Shown here in pieces: positions 41,834 to 51,672 of a DNA stretch of 64,000 nucleotides (its first letter is position 1; each line of letters begins with the position of its first letter). The stretch is taken from NCBI RefSeq assembly GCF_002079055.1, contig NC_047487.1, positions 124,001-188,000 of the forward strand. Direction: 5' to 3'. The DNA comes from Saccharomyces paradoxus (lineage: Eukaryota > Ascomycota > Saccharomycetes > Saccharomycetales > Saccharomycetaceae). Made by a program: the position numbers and the translations under genes. The notes below the pieces were generated by a model. The model was not told the DNA's origin. It made no database searches and was given only the letters and a program-made list of their open reading frames with translations.

Positions 41834-41948
41834 GGTTGTTTGGCCGAGCGGTCTAAGGCGCCTGATTCAAGAAAACATCTTGACCGCAGTTAACTGTGGG
41901 AATACTCAGGTATCGTAAGATGCAAGAGTTCGAATCTCTTAGCAACCA
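41834..41948 (+). tRNA. tL(CAA): tRNA-Leu (CAA), intron-containing
   Basis: The 115 bp gene begins GGTTGTTTGGCCGAGCGG and ends AGCAACCA, which pairs with the start. The anticodon CAA lies in GATTCAAG, followed by an intron of about 32 bp. The long variable arm of a class II tRNA and the B box (AGTTCGAATCTC) are present. A T-rich terminator follows at 41952-41962. Confidence 0.96.
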
Positions 41949-43405
41949 TTATTTTTTCTTTTTTCCTCCTATAACTTCATAACCTACAAAGAAATGAAAC
42001 CGCCAGGATCTTTATCAATGCCGGTACATTAGGTGGATGCATATGCTCTGAGAGAAAGCTAAATAAAGTCCAGTTGCTAATATTTGAATTTTTCTTAACT
42101 AGCAGAGTAAAATTTAAGAAAAGTTACGTGAACTGTAAAGTCAGACAGACTTAGAAAAATATAATGAGAACGCTTACCTGATTCTATATCAATATTTTCT
42201 TATCACCAACTATACTTCTATATAAGCAAGTTGCCCCTCTCTATGAGGGGTGTCTTTCACTTTACTAGTGCCATATTGCAAGAAAAGCTTCCAAACGCAC
42301 TTTAACTGAGTATAATACATGACTTCACGACAAGCAGCTGCCCTTAGTATAAAGACAAAGCTGCTTCACAGAATTCGATCATACTATCGTAGAAAACCAC
42401 ATAGTCGGAATAAAACAATCCTAAAGCTGATCACAGCACGTAGATATACGTAAAATACGCTCTAGGAATCTGATCTTTCAAGTTTTTTTTGCTTTACTAC
42501 CTCAAGTACTATCGAAGCGCCCCCTCATGGAGAAATGAGGTTTCCAAAGCAAGATAACACCGCTCTTTGTAAGGAAATGAAATCTATAGAACAAGTTACA
42601 ACATTTAGTTTCTGATTGATCCCTGTAGGTTTATGTTACTAAGTAAATCTTGAACGGGTTCAATTTCAACAGTTGGGAAACCGTTGTTTCTATATACTCT
42701 ATTAGGTGAGATGGAACAGCATTCTTTTTCCTTATAAGGTACCAACATCTGGCTGGTGCTTCCTTCCACGTTCACGGTGGGACTGGTATCCAAACTTTTT
42801 ACAAAAGTGTGGATATGGAAAGTGTAGACTGGCAAGACCAAAATTAAACGGCGCTAAACATTGCTAATTTGAATTTTACCGCTTCGTATGAAAAATAAGA
42901 AGGTATGACTTATATACTTTCTGAGGCTAGGGCATTAGATTTATCTGAGATATTTTTTGGAACAATACCGCAAGCACTGGTATCCCAGAAATAGGCGGCG
43001 GTTCATTTGGATTTACAATTCAAACATATCGAGATTTTTGGGCTGAAAGCACTAAGAGCTAACAGTTTCACGCCAGTTCCAGTTGAAGTTTTCACATCAA
43101 GTTATAGAGTTTATAGAGTTTGGGAAAATCACGTTCAAAGCCTAAAAATTTGAGATTGTTTGCCGAAATATTTTGATTATGTCTTTCGGCCGGCTATTTA
43201 GAGACATCTTTTATTTCAACAATCTACTCTATGCACTTATACGGAATTACAGAATAAAGCGGGTACAATACAATTGCAAAACGATGAAATTTTTTAATAG
43301 TGTATTGTTTGTACCAATTCAAATAATTCTCTCTCGCGTTAGATCCAGGTTGAGATGAGTATGCTTTGAGGAGGAGGAAAATTATCAGTAATGAAAAAAA
43401 AATAA
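41949..43405. other. 1.45 kb spacer between tRNA-Leu and tRNA-Ser
   Basis: No gene I can support. A minus-strand frame at 42605-42841 begins with TTG; its ATG-started part is about 47 residues and matches nothing I know. A small GC-rich hairpin (CCCCTC...GAGGGG, about 42233-42249) lies after a TATATAAG-like sequence. The rest is A/T-rich. Confidence 0.45.
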
Positions 43406-43487
43406 CGACAACTGCAGGACTCGAACCTGCGCGGGCAAAGCCCAAAAGATTTCTAATCTTTCGCCTTAACCACTCGGCCAAGTTGCC
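43406..43487 (-). tRNA. tS(AGA): tRNA-Ser (AGA)
   Basis: The reverse complement reads GGCAACTTGGCCGAGTGG...GTTGTCG, 82 bp, class II with a long variable arm. The anticodon AGA lies in GATTAGAAATC, with no intron. The B box is GGTTCGAGTCC. Upstream of it (to the right) lies a dense LTR cluster, as expected for a Ty target. Confidence 0.96.
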
Positions 43488-43502
43488 ACAAATTATGTAT
43501 TT

Positions 43503-43584
43503 TGTTGTATCTCAAAATGGGATACCTCAGCATTACTAGATTTACCAACCTAGACATAAAACATGTATGAAACACGTACGAAAC
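43503..43584 (+). repeat. Tau LTR remnant (Ty4 family), 5' part
   Basis: It begins with the tau terminus TGTTGTATCTCAAAATG, 16 bp upstream of tRNA-Ser, and runs to ATGAAACACG, where delta sequence takes over. It is an old fragment interrupted by the delta pieces that follow. Confidence 0.7.
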
Positions 43585-43655
43585 TGTTGGAATTGAACTC
43601 TAATATCATCTATTTAATATTATATTATCACATGCGGTGTAAGAAGATGACATAA
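43585..43655 (+). repeat. Delta LTR remnant, 5' part
   Basis: This starts TGTTGGAATTGAACTC and follows the delta 5' region through CACATGCGGTGTAAGAAGATGAC. It is an old fragment abutting a reversed delta piece. Confidence 0.8.
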
Positions 43656-43820
43656 TGAGAATTATGTGAATAATTAGATAATTGTTGGGATTCCATTGTT
43701 ACTAAAGGCTATAATATTAGGTATATAGAATATACTAGAAGTTCTCCTCGAGGATATAGAAATCCACAAAAGGGAGTCGATAGTTCTACATAACAATACT
43801 ACTCTATCTTCTTTCCTTTT
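43656..43820 (-). repeat. Delta LTR remnant, 3' part, reversed
   Basis: The reverse complement carries the delta 3' end, including CTCGAGGAGAACTTC and CAACAATTATC. It lies between two forward delta pieces and is old and partial. Confidence 0.82.
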
Positions 43821-43825
43821 ATATG

Positions 43826-44142
43826 TGTTGGAATGAAATTCTAATATCATCTATTTAATAGTATATTATAATATGCGGTGCAAGAGGATGGCATAAAAAT
43901 TGAGAAACAGTCATCCAATCTAATGGAAGCTGAAATGCAAGGATTGATAATGTAATAGGATAATGAATGGCAACATATAAAAAGAAAGAAGATAAAATAA
44001 TAACACTATGTAGAACTATCGATTCCCTTTTGTGGATTCCTATATCCTCGAGGAGAACTTCTAGTATATTCTGTATACCTATATTATAGCCTTTAGCAAA
44101 AATGGAATCCCAACAATTATCCAATAACTCACGTATTTCTCA
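43826..44142 (+). repeat. Solo delta LTR (Ty1/Ty2 family), near full length
   Basis: This 317 bp element runs from the terminus TGTTGGAATGAAATTC to the 3' end TTCTCA and contains every conserved delta block. It is the most complete LTR in the window and looks whole in length but old in sequence. No clear target-site duplication is visible, because it sits inside older delta material. Confidence 0.88.
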
Positions 44143-44154
44143 GAAACAATAGTT

Positions 44155-44417
44155 CCAAAACGGACAAGACTGAGTATACTAGGCAACCTACTTGCCTAAG
44201 ATGAACCAAACCAACCAAACGTATAAATACCTGAACAATTAGTTTAGATCCGAGATTCCGCGCTTCCACCCTTTAGTTAGATCCAGATCTTATATAGATT
44301 ATATAGGGAGTAACATTCTGTGAATCACGTTAATAATAAGTCTGACAACAAGTTACTCTCCTAAACGACTTTAGGATTGTCAAGACATCCGGTATTACTC
44401 GAGCCCGTAGTACAACA
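44155..44417 (-). repeat. Sigma LTR remnant (Ty3 family), reversed
   Basis: The reverse complement starts TGTTGTACTACGGGCTCGAG at 44417 and carries further sigma blocks (CTAAAGGGTGGAAGCGCGGA and ATCTCGGATCTAAACTAATT). The left end is approximate. It is an old solo LTR. Its presence beside tau and delta shows that three Ty families used this tRNA-rich spot. Confidence 0.8.
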
Positions 44418-44480
44418 TATTTGCTTTGTTTTCAAATAAGAGTAACAGACCATAATGAATGCGATTGTGCCGGACGTGAT

Positions 44481-44540
44481 GTTATAGCCTTTAACAAAAA
44501 TGGAATCCCAACAATTATCTCATTATTCGCCTACTTCTCA
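44481..44540 (+). repeat. Delta LTR 3'-end fragment
   Basis: About 60 bp matching the last part of delta (TTATAGCCTTTAACAAAAAT to TTCTCA). It is an old short fragment, 220 bp before the first gene of the DUP240 array. Confidence 0.75.
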
Positions 44541-44762
44541 CATTCATTTTCTGAAGAATCTTTCATGTCCTGTTTCAGTATTGTTGTCGCAGCGTCATTA
44601 CATAGCGTTTCGGACAGTGTGATATTGAAAAAAGCCTCTAAAAATAAGAAATACAAATCATGAACAACATTCAATAAGCATAAGAAGGATCGCTATTCTA
44701 GTCAAGATAACAACTTTCACAATCGTATTATAACTATAGACAAGACAAGGCATTAATTAAGC

Positions 44763-45458
44763 ATGCAAACCCCTTCAGAAACTACCGACGTCAAGTTGGA
44801 TACACTCAACGAACCTAGTGCACATTTGATCGAGGAAAATGTGGCTCTTCCAGAGGACACATTCCGTTCGTATTGGAGTTATTTGCTCTACGAGATGGCT
44901 CATTATAAACCGATCATCTTTATGACCCTAATAACTGCGAGTTTGATTTTATCGATTGTGCTTTTTCATGATATTCCAGGTATCCTTACGTTTTCCGTGA
45001 TATCGCTTGTCCTTTCTATTATCATTTTATTGATCAGTATAGGTACATTCGCAGCCGGGACCTGGGATAAGGATTCCAAGGTTAAGCTTTTATTAGAAGT
45101 CATTGCACGTAAACCAGCAGTAGAAGGGAAGGAATGGAGGATAATCGCGCGTAATATGAATCAATATCTATTTGATCATGGACAATGGTTCACTCCGTAT
45201 TACTTTCTTTGTGAACATAGATGCCATGAATTTTTCAAAAGCCTTATCGAACAGGAAAGGTCGAACACACATACAAGCCCGCCAACGAACGGTGCAGAGA
45301 ATACGCCAGCAAATAAGGTTTCGAATGACGTTGAAAAATCTTATATGTTCAGTTCTGACCCAGTTTTAGAAGCTTATTTTGTTAAAGCTGCGGAAATTGA
45401 CAAAGAAGCTCAATTTGAGTATTGGAGAAAGCAATACCCAGAGCTCGATTTGCCTTAG
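44763..45458 (+). CDS. DUP240 protein, array unit 1 (UIP3 position), intact
   Basis: The 231-residue protein starts [32 protein letters not shown]. Two hydrophobic segments lie near 55-105 ([19 protein letters not shown] and [20 protein letters not shown]). The C-terminal family block follows ([51 protein letters not shown]), and the tail ends [12 protein letters not shown] without a KKxx signal. As first unit of the array it holds the place of UIP3 (YAR027W), a nuclear-envelope protein reported to bind Ulp1, but within this family position does not prove orthology. The molecular function of the group is unclear; roles in membrane trafficking are reported for Mst27 and Mst28. Confidence 0.93.
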   Translation: MQTPSETTDVKLDTLNEPSAHLIEENVALPEDTFRSYWSYLLYEMAHYKPIIFMTLITASLILSIVLFHDIPGILTFSVISLVLSIIILLISIGTFAAGTWDKDSKVKLLLEVIARKPAVEGKEWRIIARNMNQYLFDHGQWFTPYYFLCEHRCHEFFKSLIEQERSNTHTSPPTNGAENTPANKVSNDVEKSYMFSSDPVLEAYFVKAAEIDKEAQFEYWRKQYPELDLP

Positions 45459-45912
45459 GGCAGAACTTTCGGCATTTATCTAGTATATTCTTATATAAAA
45501 CGTAATAACGCCAGCGACTTCAAGAACTACTCGAAACTGGCGCTGGAGCGTTAATTATAATGTGTTTGAATAAGTATTGGGCGCCAGGGAATGATCCGCT
45601 CGTACGCACCTCCGAATGGCAAACGCCGAGAATCTGATATTTTGCTCTAATATTCCACAGTCTGATGCTCAACAGTAATCGACGACAAGTTGTCACGGTT
45701 TATCAGTAGAAAACCCTTTTCAATCCCATTGCATTGCTTCAGATGCCGTTGAAATTAGCGAAAAATCCCTTTAAAAATAAAAACAGAATAGAAAAGATTG
45801 CGTTATCGTGTTAATAAAACGACAACTGATAGATGACGAATACACTAATGATCAGTGTAACATCCGGTAAGCAGTGAACTATAACAATAGAAAAGCCGGT
45901 GCTTAAATTGGC
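45459..45912. other. DUP240 intergenic spacer
   Basis: About 450 bp with a recurring 3' flank (TATTCTTATATAAAACGTA type) also seen after other units. A GC-richer inverted stretch around 45506-45556 (AACGCCAGCG...GGCGCTGG) could fold. No gene. Confidence 0.45.
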
Positions 45913-46586
45913 ATCGAAACAACTTCAAAAAATAACGATTAAAAATCGGATACCCTCAGTGAACCCAATGCACAATTAATCGAGGAAAATGTAGTTCTTT
46001 CTAAGGACATATTCAATTCATATCTGAGCTATCTGTTCTACGAAACGGCTCACCGTACACCAACCATGTTTTCGTCCTTTGTAAAACGAGTTTCAATCTT
46101 AGCGATCATATTTTTTTATGATAGCATGTCATGTCTTGTTATTCTTGTAGTGCTGATTTACCTATGTTTTCTGGCTTTACCAGCTGTTATAATTAAAGTT
46201 TTTTCAAAACCGATCAGTCATCAGGACTTCACATTGAAACTGTTAGCAGAGGTGATAGCACGCAGACTAACGGTAAATGGGAAAGAGTAAAAAACAATTG
46301 CATAAAATATGAACGATATTTACCTGTAGAGGGACTATGGGATCCCCATACTACTTTTACAGTGATGAAAAATGCCATAAGTTCTTTGCCACTCTTATCA
46401 ATGGAGTAAATTCTGATTCACAGTCGAATTCTTCAGCAGCGGAGATTTCAAGAGGCACAGCTAATACTTGTAATGCTGCATCAGAACCCGATTTTGACGG
46501 TATAAATTTTGACGGCAACACAAATAGAAATGGAAGCTCAGAGTGAGTATTAGAGAATGCAATATTCTGACGTTGATTTACCTTGA
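45913..46586 (+). pseudogene. DUP240 unit 2, decayed
   Basis: Alignment to its neighbours places the start where GCATGCAAAC is found in intact copies; here it reads GCATCGAAAC, so the initiator ATG is lost. The N-terminal motif (AQLIEENVVLSKDIFNSYLSYLFYETAH), the first hydrophobic segment and the block KLLAEVIARRLTVNGKE are still readable. A stop replaces the Trp codon of the KEW motif, and further stops follow. Downstream, SPYYFYSDEKCHKFFATLINGVNSDS marks the rest of the family domain, then a degraded tail ending near DVDLP. Several of these changes are shared with unit 4 at 47817-48519. Confidence 0.85.
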
Positions 46587-46976
46587 AGTAAAAGCAGTTT
46601 ATTTACCTAGCATACTGCTGTATAAATCAAGTACCAAATAAACGATTTCAAAAATATCTTGAAGCCGGAATTAAGTGTTAACTCGTTCATTGTACAGGTA
46701 CCATGATTTCGAGAGTGGTTGTTTTCAGGCTAACGAAAGTCCCAATGCATGTTCATAAGGGTTCTGTCAGCTTTTGTCACGTTCTATTGTTGTGCGCTTC
46801 GCATAATGCAGCCAAGAAAATCTGAACAATAGAAAAAGAAAAAAAGGATCTCAAAAAGGGTTTGGTATCATCGTTATAAGGATAGCAATTGAAATAAAAC
46901 AAGCTATTGATTGCTTTGTATTACGTACATCAGTGGAACCCTATATTTGTAGAAAATAAACGAATTATAACGTGAC
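46587..46976. other. DUP240 intergenic spacer
   Basis: About 390 bp, A/T-rich, with the family upstream flank (AAAAAGGGTTTGGTATC) that recurs before units 5 and 12. No gene. Confidence 0.45.
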
Positions 46977-47507
46977 ATGCAGTCTCTTCCTGAAGACACG
47001 TTCAGTTCGTATTGGAGTTATTTACTCTATGAATTGGCCCATTATAAACCAACACTGATTTTGTTTCTGATAGTTGTGAGTTTACTTTCATTGATTGTAT
47101 TGTATCGTAATAATGAAGTTTGTGTTGGAGTATCTGTAGTTTTGATTCTTCTTTGTTTTTGCTCCTCAGGCGTTATTATAGGTGAGGGCTTTGAAAAACC
47201 GATCACGCATGAAGATTTCGAAACTAACCTTTCTGTAGAGGTAATCGTGCGAAAGCCAGCTGGGAAAGAATGGGGGACTGTTGCATATAACATGAACCAA
47301 TACCTATTCAATGAAAGACTATGGAATACTCCATACTATTTCTACTCTGGTCGGGAATGCCGTGATTTCTTCAGAACCATAACCAAGAATGTTCCAAAAA
47401 ATACAGGCCCAATCTTGAAGGAGTATATGTCGAAAGCAGTGCAAATAGAGAAAGAAGCTCAACGTGAGTACTGGAGAAAGCAGTATCCAAAGGCTGATTT
47501 ACTTTGA
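46977..47507 (+). CDS. DUP240 unit 3, short N-terminus, open
   Basis: The 176-residue frame begins [26 protein letters not shown], so it lacks the first 30 or so residues of the long members (MQTPSE...LIEENV). Two hydrophobic segments and the C-terminal block (SVEVIVRKPAGKEWGTVAYNMNQYLFNERLWNTPYYFYSGRECRDFF) are intact, and it ends YWRKQYPKADLL. The linker before the tail is also short. It may be a working short member or an early stage of decay. Unit 12 at 55466 starts in the same short way (MKYLPEEIFDLYW), so a short subtype existed before the duplications. Confidence 0.85.
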   Translation: MQSLPEDTFSSYWSYLLYELAHYKPTLILFLIVVSLLSLIVLYRNNEVCVGVSVVLILLCFCSSGVIIGEGFEKPITHEDFETNLSVEVIVRKPAGKEWGTVAYNMNQYLFNERLWNTPYYFYSGRECRDFFRTITKNVPKNTGPILKEYMSKAVQIEKEAQREYWRKQYPKADLL

Positions 47508-47816
47508 ACCTGGAACCTATTATTTACCTAGCGTACTTCTATATAAGCAAGTATTGAAATAAACAACTCCAAGAACATCTCGAGGCGGTGGTCGAGCGTT
47601 GGTTCTTTTATAGTTGCCATTTCATTTTGAATTGTTTCGGAAAGTTTACATTTGCTGAAAAACACCACTAAGGTATAATCGAAATATTCAAGGGTCCGGT
47701 ATCATAAAAATTTTGATCAGAATTCACTTACTATAAGAACAAGCTACTACTCTAGTCTACATAAAATATTTAAGTACCACAATTTAACCATATATAAGAC
47801 AAGATAGTAATTGGAC
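47508..47816. other. DUP240 intergenic spacer
   Basis: About 310 bp with the common 3' flank (CTTCTATATAAGCAAGTATTG) and a promoter-like tail (TATATAAGACAAGATAG) before unit 4. No gene. Confidence 0.45.
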
Positions 47817-48519
47817 ATGCAAAGGCATCCAGAAAATACCGACGTCAAGTTGGATACGCTCAATGAGGCTAGTACACATTTAATCGAGGGAAGTGTAGTT
47901 CTCCCCGAGGACATATTCAGCTCATACTGGAGTTATTTGCCCTAAGAAATGGCTCATTATAAACCGATAATAGTTCGACTGTCTGTAATCACAACTTTAG
48001 GTTTATTGATCATGCTTTTACATAATATCAATACCTGTGTTATCATTTTTGCGATATTAATCGTTCTATGTCTCTGTGCTTTTACACTCCCTACAATTAT
48101 ATCCTTTCTTCAACTGATTGGGCAGCAAGGGTTCATGGTAAAACTGTTAGCAGAGGTGGTAGCACGCAAACCAACGGTAAATGGGAAAGAGTAAAAAACA
48201 ATTGCATAAAATATGAACAATATTTACCTGTAAAGGGACTATGAAAACCCCATACTACTTTTACAGTGGTGAAAAATGCCACGAGTTCTTCAGCTCCCTT
48301 ATAGATGGAGTGGACGCTCACTCGGTCCCGGATGCCTCAATCAAAAATATCGATATCACACAATCGAATGCCGCAGAAACGCGAACTTCAAACGGCGCAG
48401 CTAATACTTCTGGTGATTTGTCAGATCCTACTTTGAAGATGTACCTTGAAGCGGAAGACCATTATTTACTCATTAATTTATGTACAAGAAAAACAGAAAA
48501 AAGAAGCAGCCTCGAATAA
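47817..48519 (+). pseudogene. DUP240 unit 4, decayed
   Basis: The ATG at 47817 opens [42 protein letters not shown], then TAA at 47943-47945 stands where intact copies have a Tyr codon. The same frame continues through both hydrophobic segments to TVNGKE, then stops at the position of the family Trp, exactly as in unit 2. The later part (TPYYFYSGEKCHEFFSSLIDGVDAHS) is readable; the tail has lost the usual YWRxQYP ending. Shared changes with unit 2 imply duplication or conversion after decay began. Confidence 0.87.
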
Positions 48520-48839
48520 TTCTCGGTGCTAACAACTGAATGTTAACCTGCTCTGTGTAGGAGCCAAGAAAACTATTTTCAAATACTGATGAGGAGCTCC
48601 ATTGTGTACACAGTGACGTTTCTGTCGCTTTTTTGTCACATTCTGTCGCTACGTGTTCGGCATAATACGGGCAGGTGATGTACCTTTTTCAATATAAAAA
48701 GAAAAAAGATTTTTCAAAAAGGGTTCAACATGTCATCACGAGAACAGCAATAAAACCAAATCGATTTACTGCTTTATGAGTATCATATTCGTGAGCAAGA
48801 CACCGTAATTTTTTAGGTAAAACAACTATATAAGTCGAC
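48520..48839. other. DUP240 intergenic spacer
   Basis: About 320 bp carrying the flank GATTTTTCAAAAAGGGTTC also seen before units 3 and 12. No gene. Confidence 0.45.
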
Positions 48840-49524
48840 ATGCAACCTCCCTTGGAAAGTAATTATGCCGAATCGGGCACGCCCAATGGACCTACTGCTC
48901 ATTTAATCGAGGAGAATATAGTTCTTCCTAAAGACATGTTCAATTCGTACCGGAGTTATTTGCTTAACGAAGTGCTTCATTGTAAACCAATAATGTTTTT
49001 TGTCCTAATAATTGTGGGTTTAATTTTTATCAATTGTTTTTTCTCATGGTAACTTCGTATTCGTAGGGATCGTTATCTTGTTCATTTTCTTCACATTTTT
49101 CATTTTAATAGTTCCTCTATGCTTTTTCAGGATGCGTATAAATACTCGAGATATCAAGATCAAGCTTCTAGTGGAAGTAATCACACGCAAGCCTGCGGTA
49201 AAGGGGAAAGAATGGAGGACGATTACATATAATGTGAATCAGTACATATTTTATCATGGGCTGTGGGATACCCCCTACTACTATTACCGTGATGAAGATT
49301 GCCACCGTTACTTTCTAAAGCTTATTGAGGGAAAAAATTTCAAGAAGCAAGAGACGTCAACGAGGAATGTGCTGAACGGAAAACGAAATGAAGGCGTTGA
49401 AACTTTCATCTTTCATTCCAAACCAAACTTACAGAAGTGTCTTTCCAAGGCAGCGGAAACCGAACAGCAATCTCAGAATAATTACTGGCGAGAACAATAT
49501 GCTGACATCGATGTACTTATCTAG
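48840..49524 (+). pseudogene. DUP240 unit 5, single-frameshift copy
   Basis: The ATG at 48840 opens MQPPLESNYAESGTPNGPTAHLIEENIVLPKDMFNSYRSYLLNEVLHCKPIMFF. The frame ends near 49052, inside the first hydrophobic segment. The family sequence continues in another frame from before 49078 to the end: a second hydrophobic segment, IKLLVEVITRKPAVKGKEWRTITYNVNQYIFYHGLWDTPYYYYRDEDCHRYF, and a tail ending NNYWREQYADIDVLI. One frameshift around 49040-49078 is the main lesion, so inactivation may be recent. Confidence 0.87.
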
Positions 49525-49920
49525 ACAGAAGAGGCAAAGCTTCTTCCATATGTTGCCGCTACCATGTATCAAAGGGTCATAGAAGGCGTATCCATTTACG
49601 ATTTTATATAATAAAATGCAAATAGATATAGAGCCAAACAGTATTGCAATACTCCAATCGTTCATTATCTTCAAGAAGAACAGCCCTCCTTAAAATTGTC
49701 ACAGAATCTCACTTATGATCATAATTTGCCGTGTAAATGCTCGTACTATTATCGCATTTCATTTATATTGTTCCGGAAATTTTAGTATTGGTTGAAAAAT
49801 GCCTCTAAAAAAAAAGGGGTGAAAAGCTTCAACTGGTATAAAACAGATAACTATTTTGATCAGGATAACAACTTCCAAACCCATATTATAACCTTACGCA
49901 AGACACGATATAAATTGGGC
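49525..49920. other. DUP240 intergenic spacer
   Basis: About 400 bp including the recurring upstream flank (AACTGGTATAAAACAGAT and TATAACC...AAGACA...TATAAATTGGGC) before unit 6. The same flank recurs before unit 9. No gene. Confidence 0.45.
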
Positions 49921-50634
49921 ATGCAAACGCCTTCAGAAAGTACCGACGTCAAGTTGGATGCCCTCAACGAACCCAGTGCACATTTAATCGAGGAAAATGT
50001 GGCTCTTCCAGAGGATACATTCAGTTCATATCTCAGTTATTTGCTCTATGAAATGGCTCATTATAAACCGACTATGTTTACGATCGTAATAACTGTAAGT
50101 TTGATTTTATTATTAGTATTTTTTCACGATAAAGAAACTTGCGTTTTAGTTTCCGTGCTTTTATTGATTTTCATGTGCCCTCTGATTTCAATGGCTACTA
50201 TAATCGCATTTAACCATCAGACCGGTGATATAGATTTTAAAGTTAAGCTTCTGATGGAAATCATCACACGTAAACCTGCGGTAAAGGGGAAAGAATGGAG
50301 GACAATTACATACAAGATGAATCAGTATTTATTTGATAACGATTTATGGAACACTCCATATTACTTTTACCGTGATGAGGATTGCTACCGTTATTTTCTA
50401 AAGCTTATTGAAGGACAGACTTTCAAGAAGCCAGAGAATTTACCAACCAGCGATGTTACGGACATAGAACGAAATGAGGCAACCACTGGCGCACCAGATG
50501 AACGCACTGAATCCTTCACTTTTAGTACCAAGTCAAATTATCGAAAGTTCCTCTTCAAAGCGGCGGAGGTTGAACAACAAGCCCAGAATAATGACTGGCA
50601 AGAGCGGTATCCTGAAATAAATGCGATTGTTTAA
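49921..50634 (+). CDS. DUP240 unit 6, intact
   Basis: The ATG at 49921 gives 237 residues ([53 protein letters not shown]). The frame is open further upstream to a TTG, which is not used. Two hydrophobic segments (TIVITVSLILLLVFFHD and VLVSVLLLIFMCPLISMATIIAF) precede the C-terminal block (MEIITRKPAVKGKEWRTITYKMNQYLFDNDLWNTPYYFYRDEDCYRYF). The tail ends WQERYPEINAIV, identical to the end of unit 9. The 3' flank is also shared with unit 9, which makes these two duplicates. Confidence 0.93.
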   Translation: MQTPSESTDVKLDALNEPSAHLIEENVALPEDTFSSYLSYLLYEMAHYKPTMFTIVITVSLILLLVFFHDKETCVLVSVLLLIFMCPLISMATIIAFNHQTGDIDFKVKLLMEIITRKPAVKGKEWRTITYKMNQYLFDNDLWNTPYYFYRDEDCYRYFLKLIEGQTFKKPENLPTSDVTDIERNEATTGAPDERTESFTFSTKSNYRKFLFKAAEVEQQAQNNDWQERYPEINAIV

Positions 50635-50704
50635 AGGGGAGGGAAGGGTGGCTTCTTGTACGTCTTAACTAGCAGAGGGATTTACTAATTCTGATGTTAT
50701 CATA

Positions 50705-51393
50705 AGGTATCATTATTCCGAAAGACATATTCCATTCGTATCTGAGCAATTCGCTTTATGAAGTTTCTCATGTGAAAACGGCGATGGTTTTGATCCTGAT
50801 AATTGTCAGTACAATTTTATTGCTTGTGCATTCCCCCAACGCTGGTTGCGCTATCGTTTCACTAGTGTTCGCTTTGTATTGTCTAGTCGCTTTGATAAAT
50901 GTTGTAGGTTTTGTTTCTTTTGAACCAATCTCTGATCAAGATTATGTAATAAAGCTCCTGATGGAAGTCATCACACGTAGGCCAGCCGGTAAAGAATGGG
51001 AAACTGTTGCATATAACATGAACCAATATTATAAATATCGCCTCAAATATATTTTATATAATAATATTAATTTATATAATATTAATTATGTTTAATTCTT
51101 ATATAATTAATTATTTTATTAAAAGTATTAATTATTTCAATAATATTAATAAGAATAAATATATTAATAATAAATTTATTTAAGGAAGGACTATGGCATA
51201 CCCCGTATCATTTCTACTGTGATCGAAAATGTTATGATTTCTTCAAAACCATAACTAAGAAGATCCCAAAAAATACAGACCCAATCTTGAAGAGGTATAT
51301 GTCGGAAGCAGTGCAAGTAGAGGAAGAAGCTCAACGTGAATACTGGAAAATGCAGTATCCTGAGCTGATTTCCTTTAAAAAAGAAACCTTGTG
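50705..51393 (+). pseudogene. DUP240 unit 7, decayed and carrying an A/T-rich insert
   Basis: The N-terminal part of the gene is missing; the homology starts at IPKDIFHSYLSNSLYEVSHVKTAMVLILIIVSTILLLVHSP and goes through both hydrophobic segments to VIKLLMEVITRRPAGKEWETVAYNMNQY. There an insert of about 147 bp interrupts it (51030-51176). The family sequence resumes with FKEGLWHTPYHFYCDRKCYDFFKTI-type codons and ends near 51393. The same N-terminal loss and the same type of tail are seen in unit 10, its duplicate. Confidence 0.87.
51030..51176. other. Probable mitochondrial DNA insert (NUMT)
   Basis: About 147 bp with roughly ten G or C bases in total, non-repetitive and made of TAT/AAT/TTA mixtures typical of Saccharomyces mitochondrial DNA. 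It interrupts an otherwise clean match to the DUP240 motif NMNQYLFxxGLW; the gene sequence resumes exactly at TATTTAAGGAAGGACTATGG. Surrounding DNA and all other units lack it. The exact mitochondrial source cannot be told by eye. Confidence 0.7.
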
Positions 51394-51672
51394 ATTTATC
51401 TAGTGAATTTATATACAAGGAAAAATCAAAATAAGCAAGCATAAAGACATTCCAAACCAGTATTGAGTGTAATATGGTTTGTTATCGTTGCATCTTCATT
51501 TTTGCTTTTTTTCGGACAATTAAGAATTGCTAAAGAAAGGTTCCAAAGAAAAGAAAGGATACAATTTTGTTGATAAAACAGCAATTGACAGGAGAAAATT
51601 GTATTTTAGCTAGTGTAAAATTCCCGTCAGCACTAAAAATAGCCATAGACAAGAAAAGATATAAAATTGGGC

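Noticed and set aside
42605-42841. Minus-strand frame between tRNA-Leu and tRNA-Ser
   Set aside because: Starts with TTG; the ATG-started part is about 47 residues and has no known family.
49792-49920. 43-codon N-terminal extension of DUP240 unit 6
   Set aside because: It opens with TTG, and the ATG at 49921 aligns with the start of all other long units.
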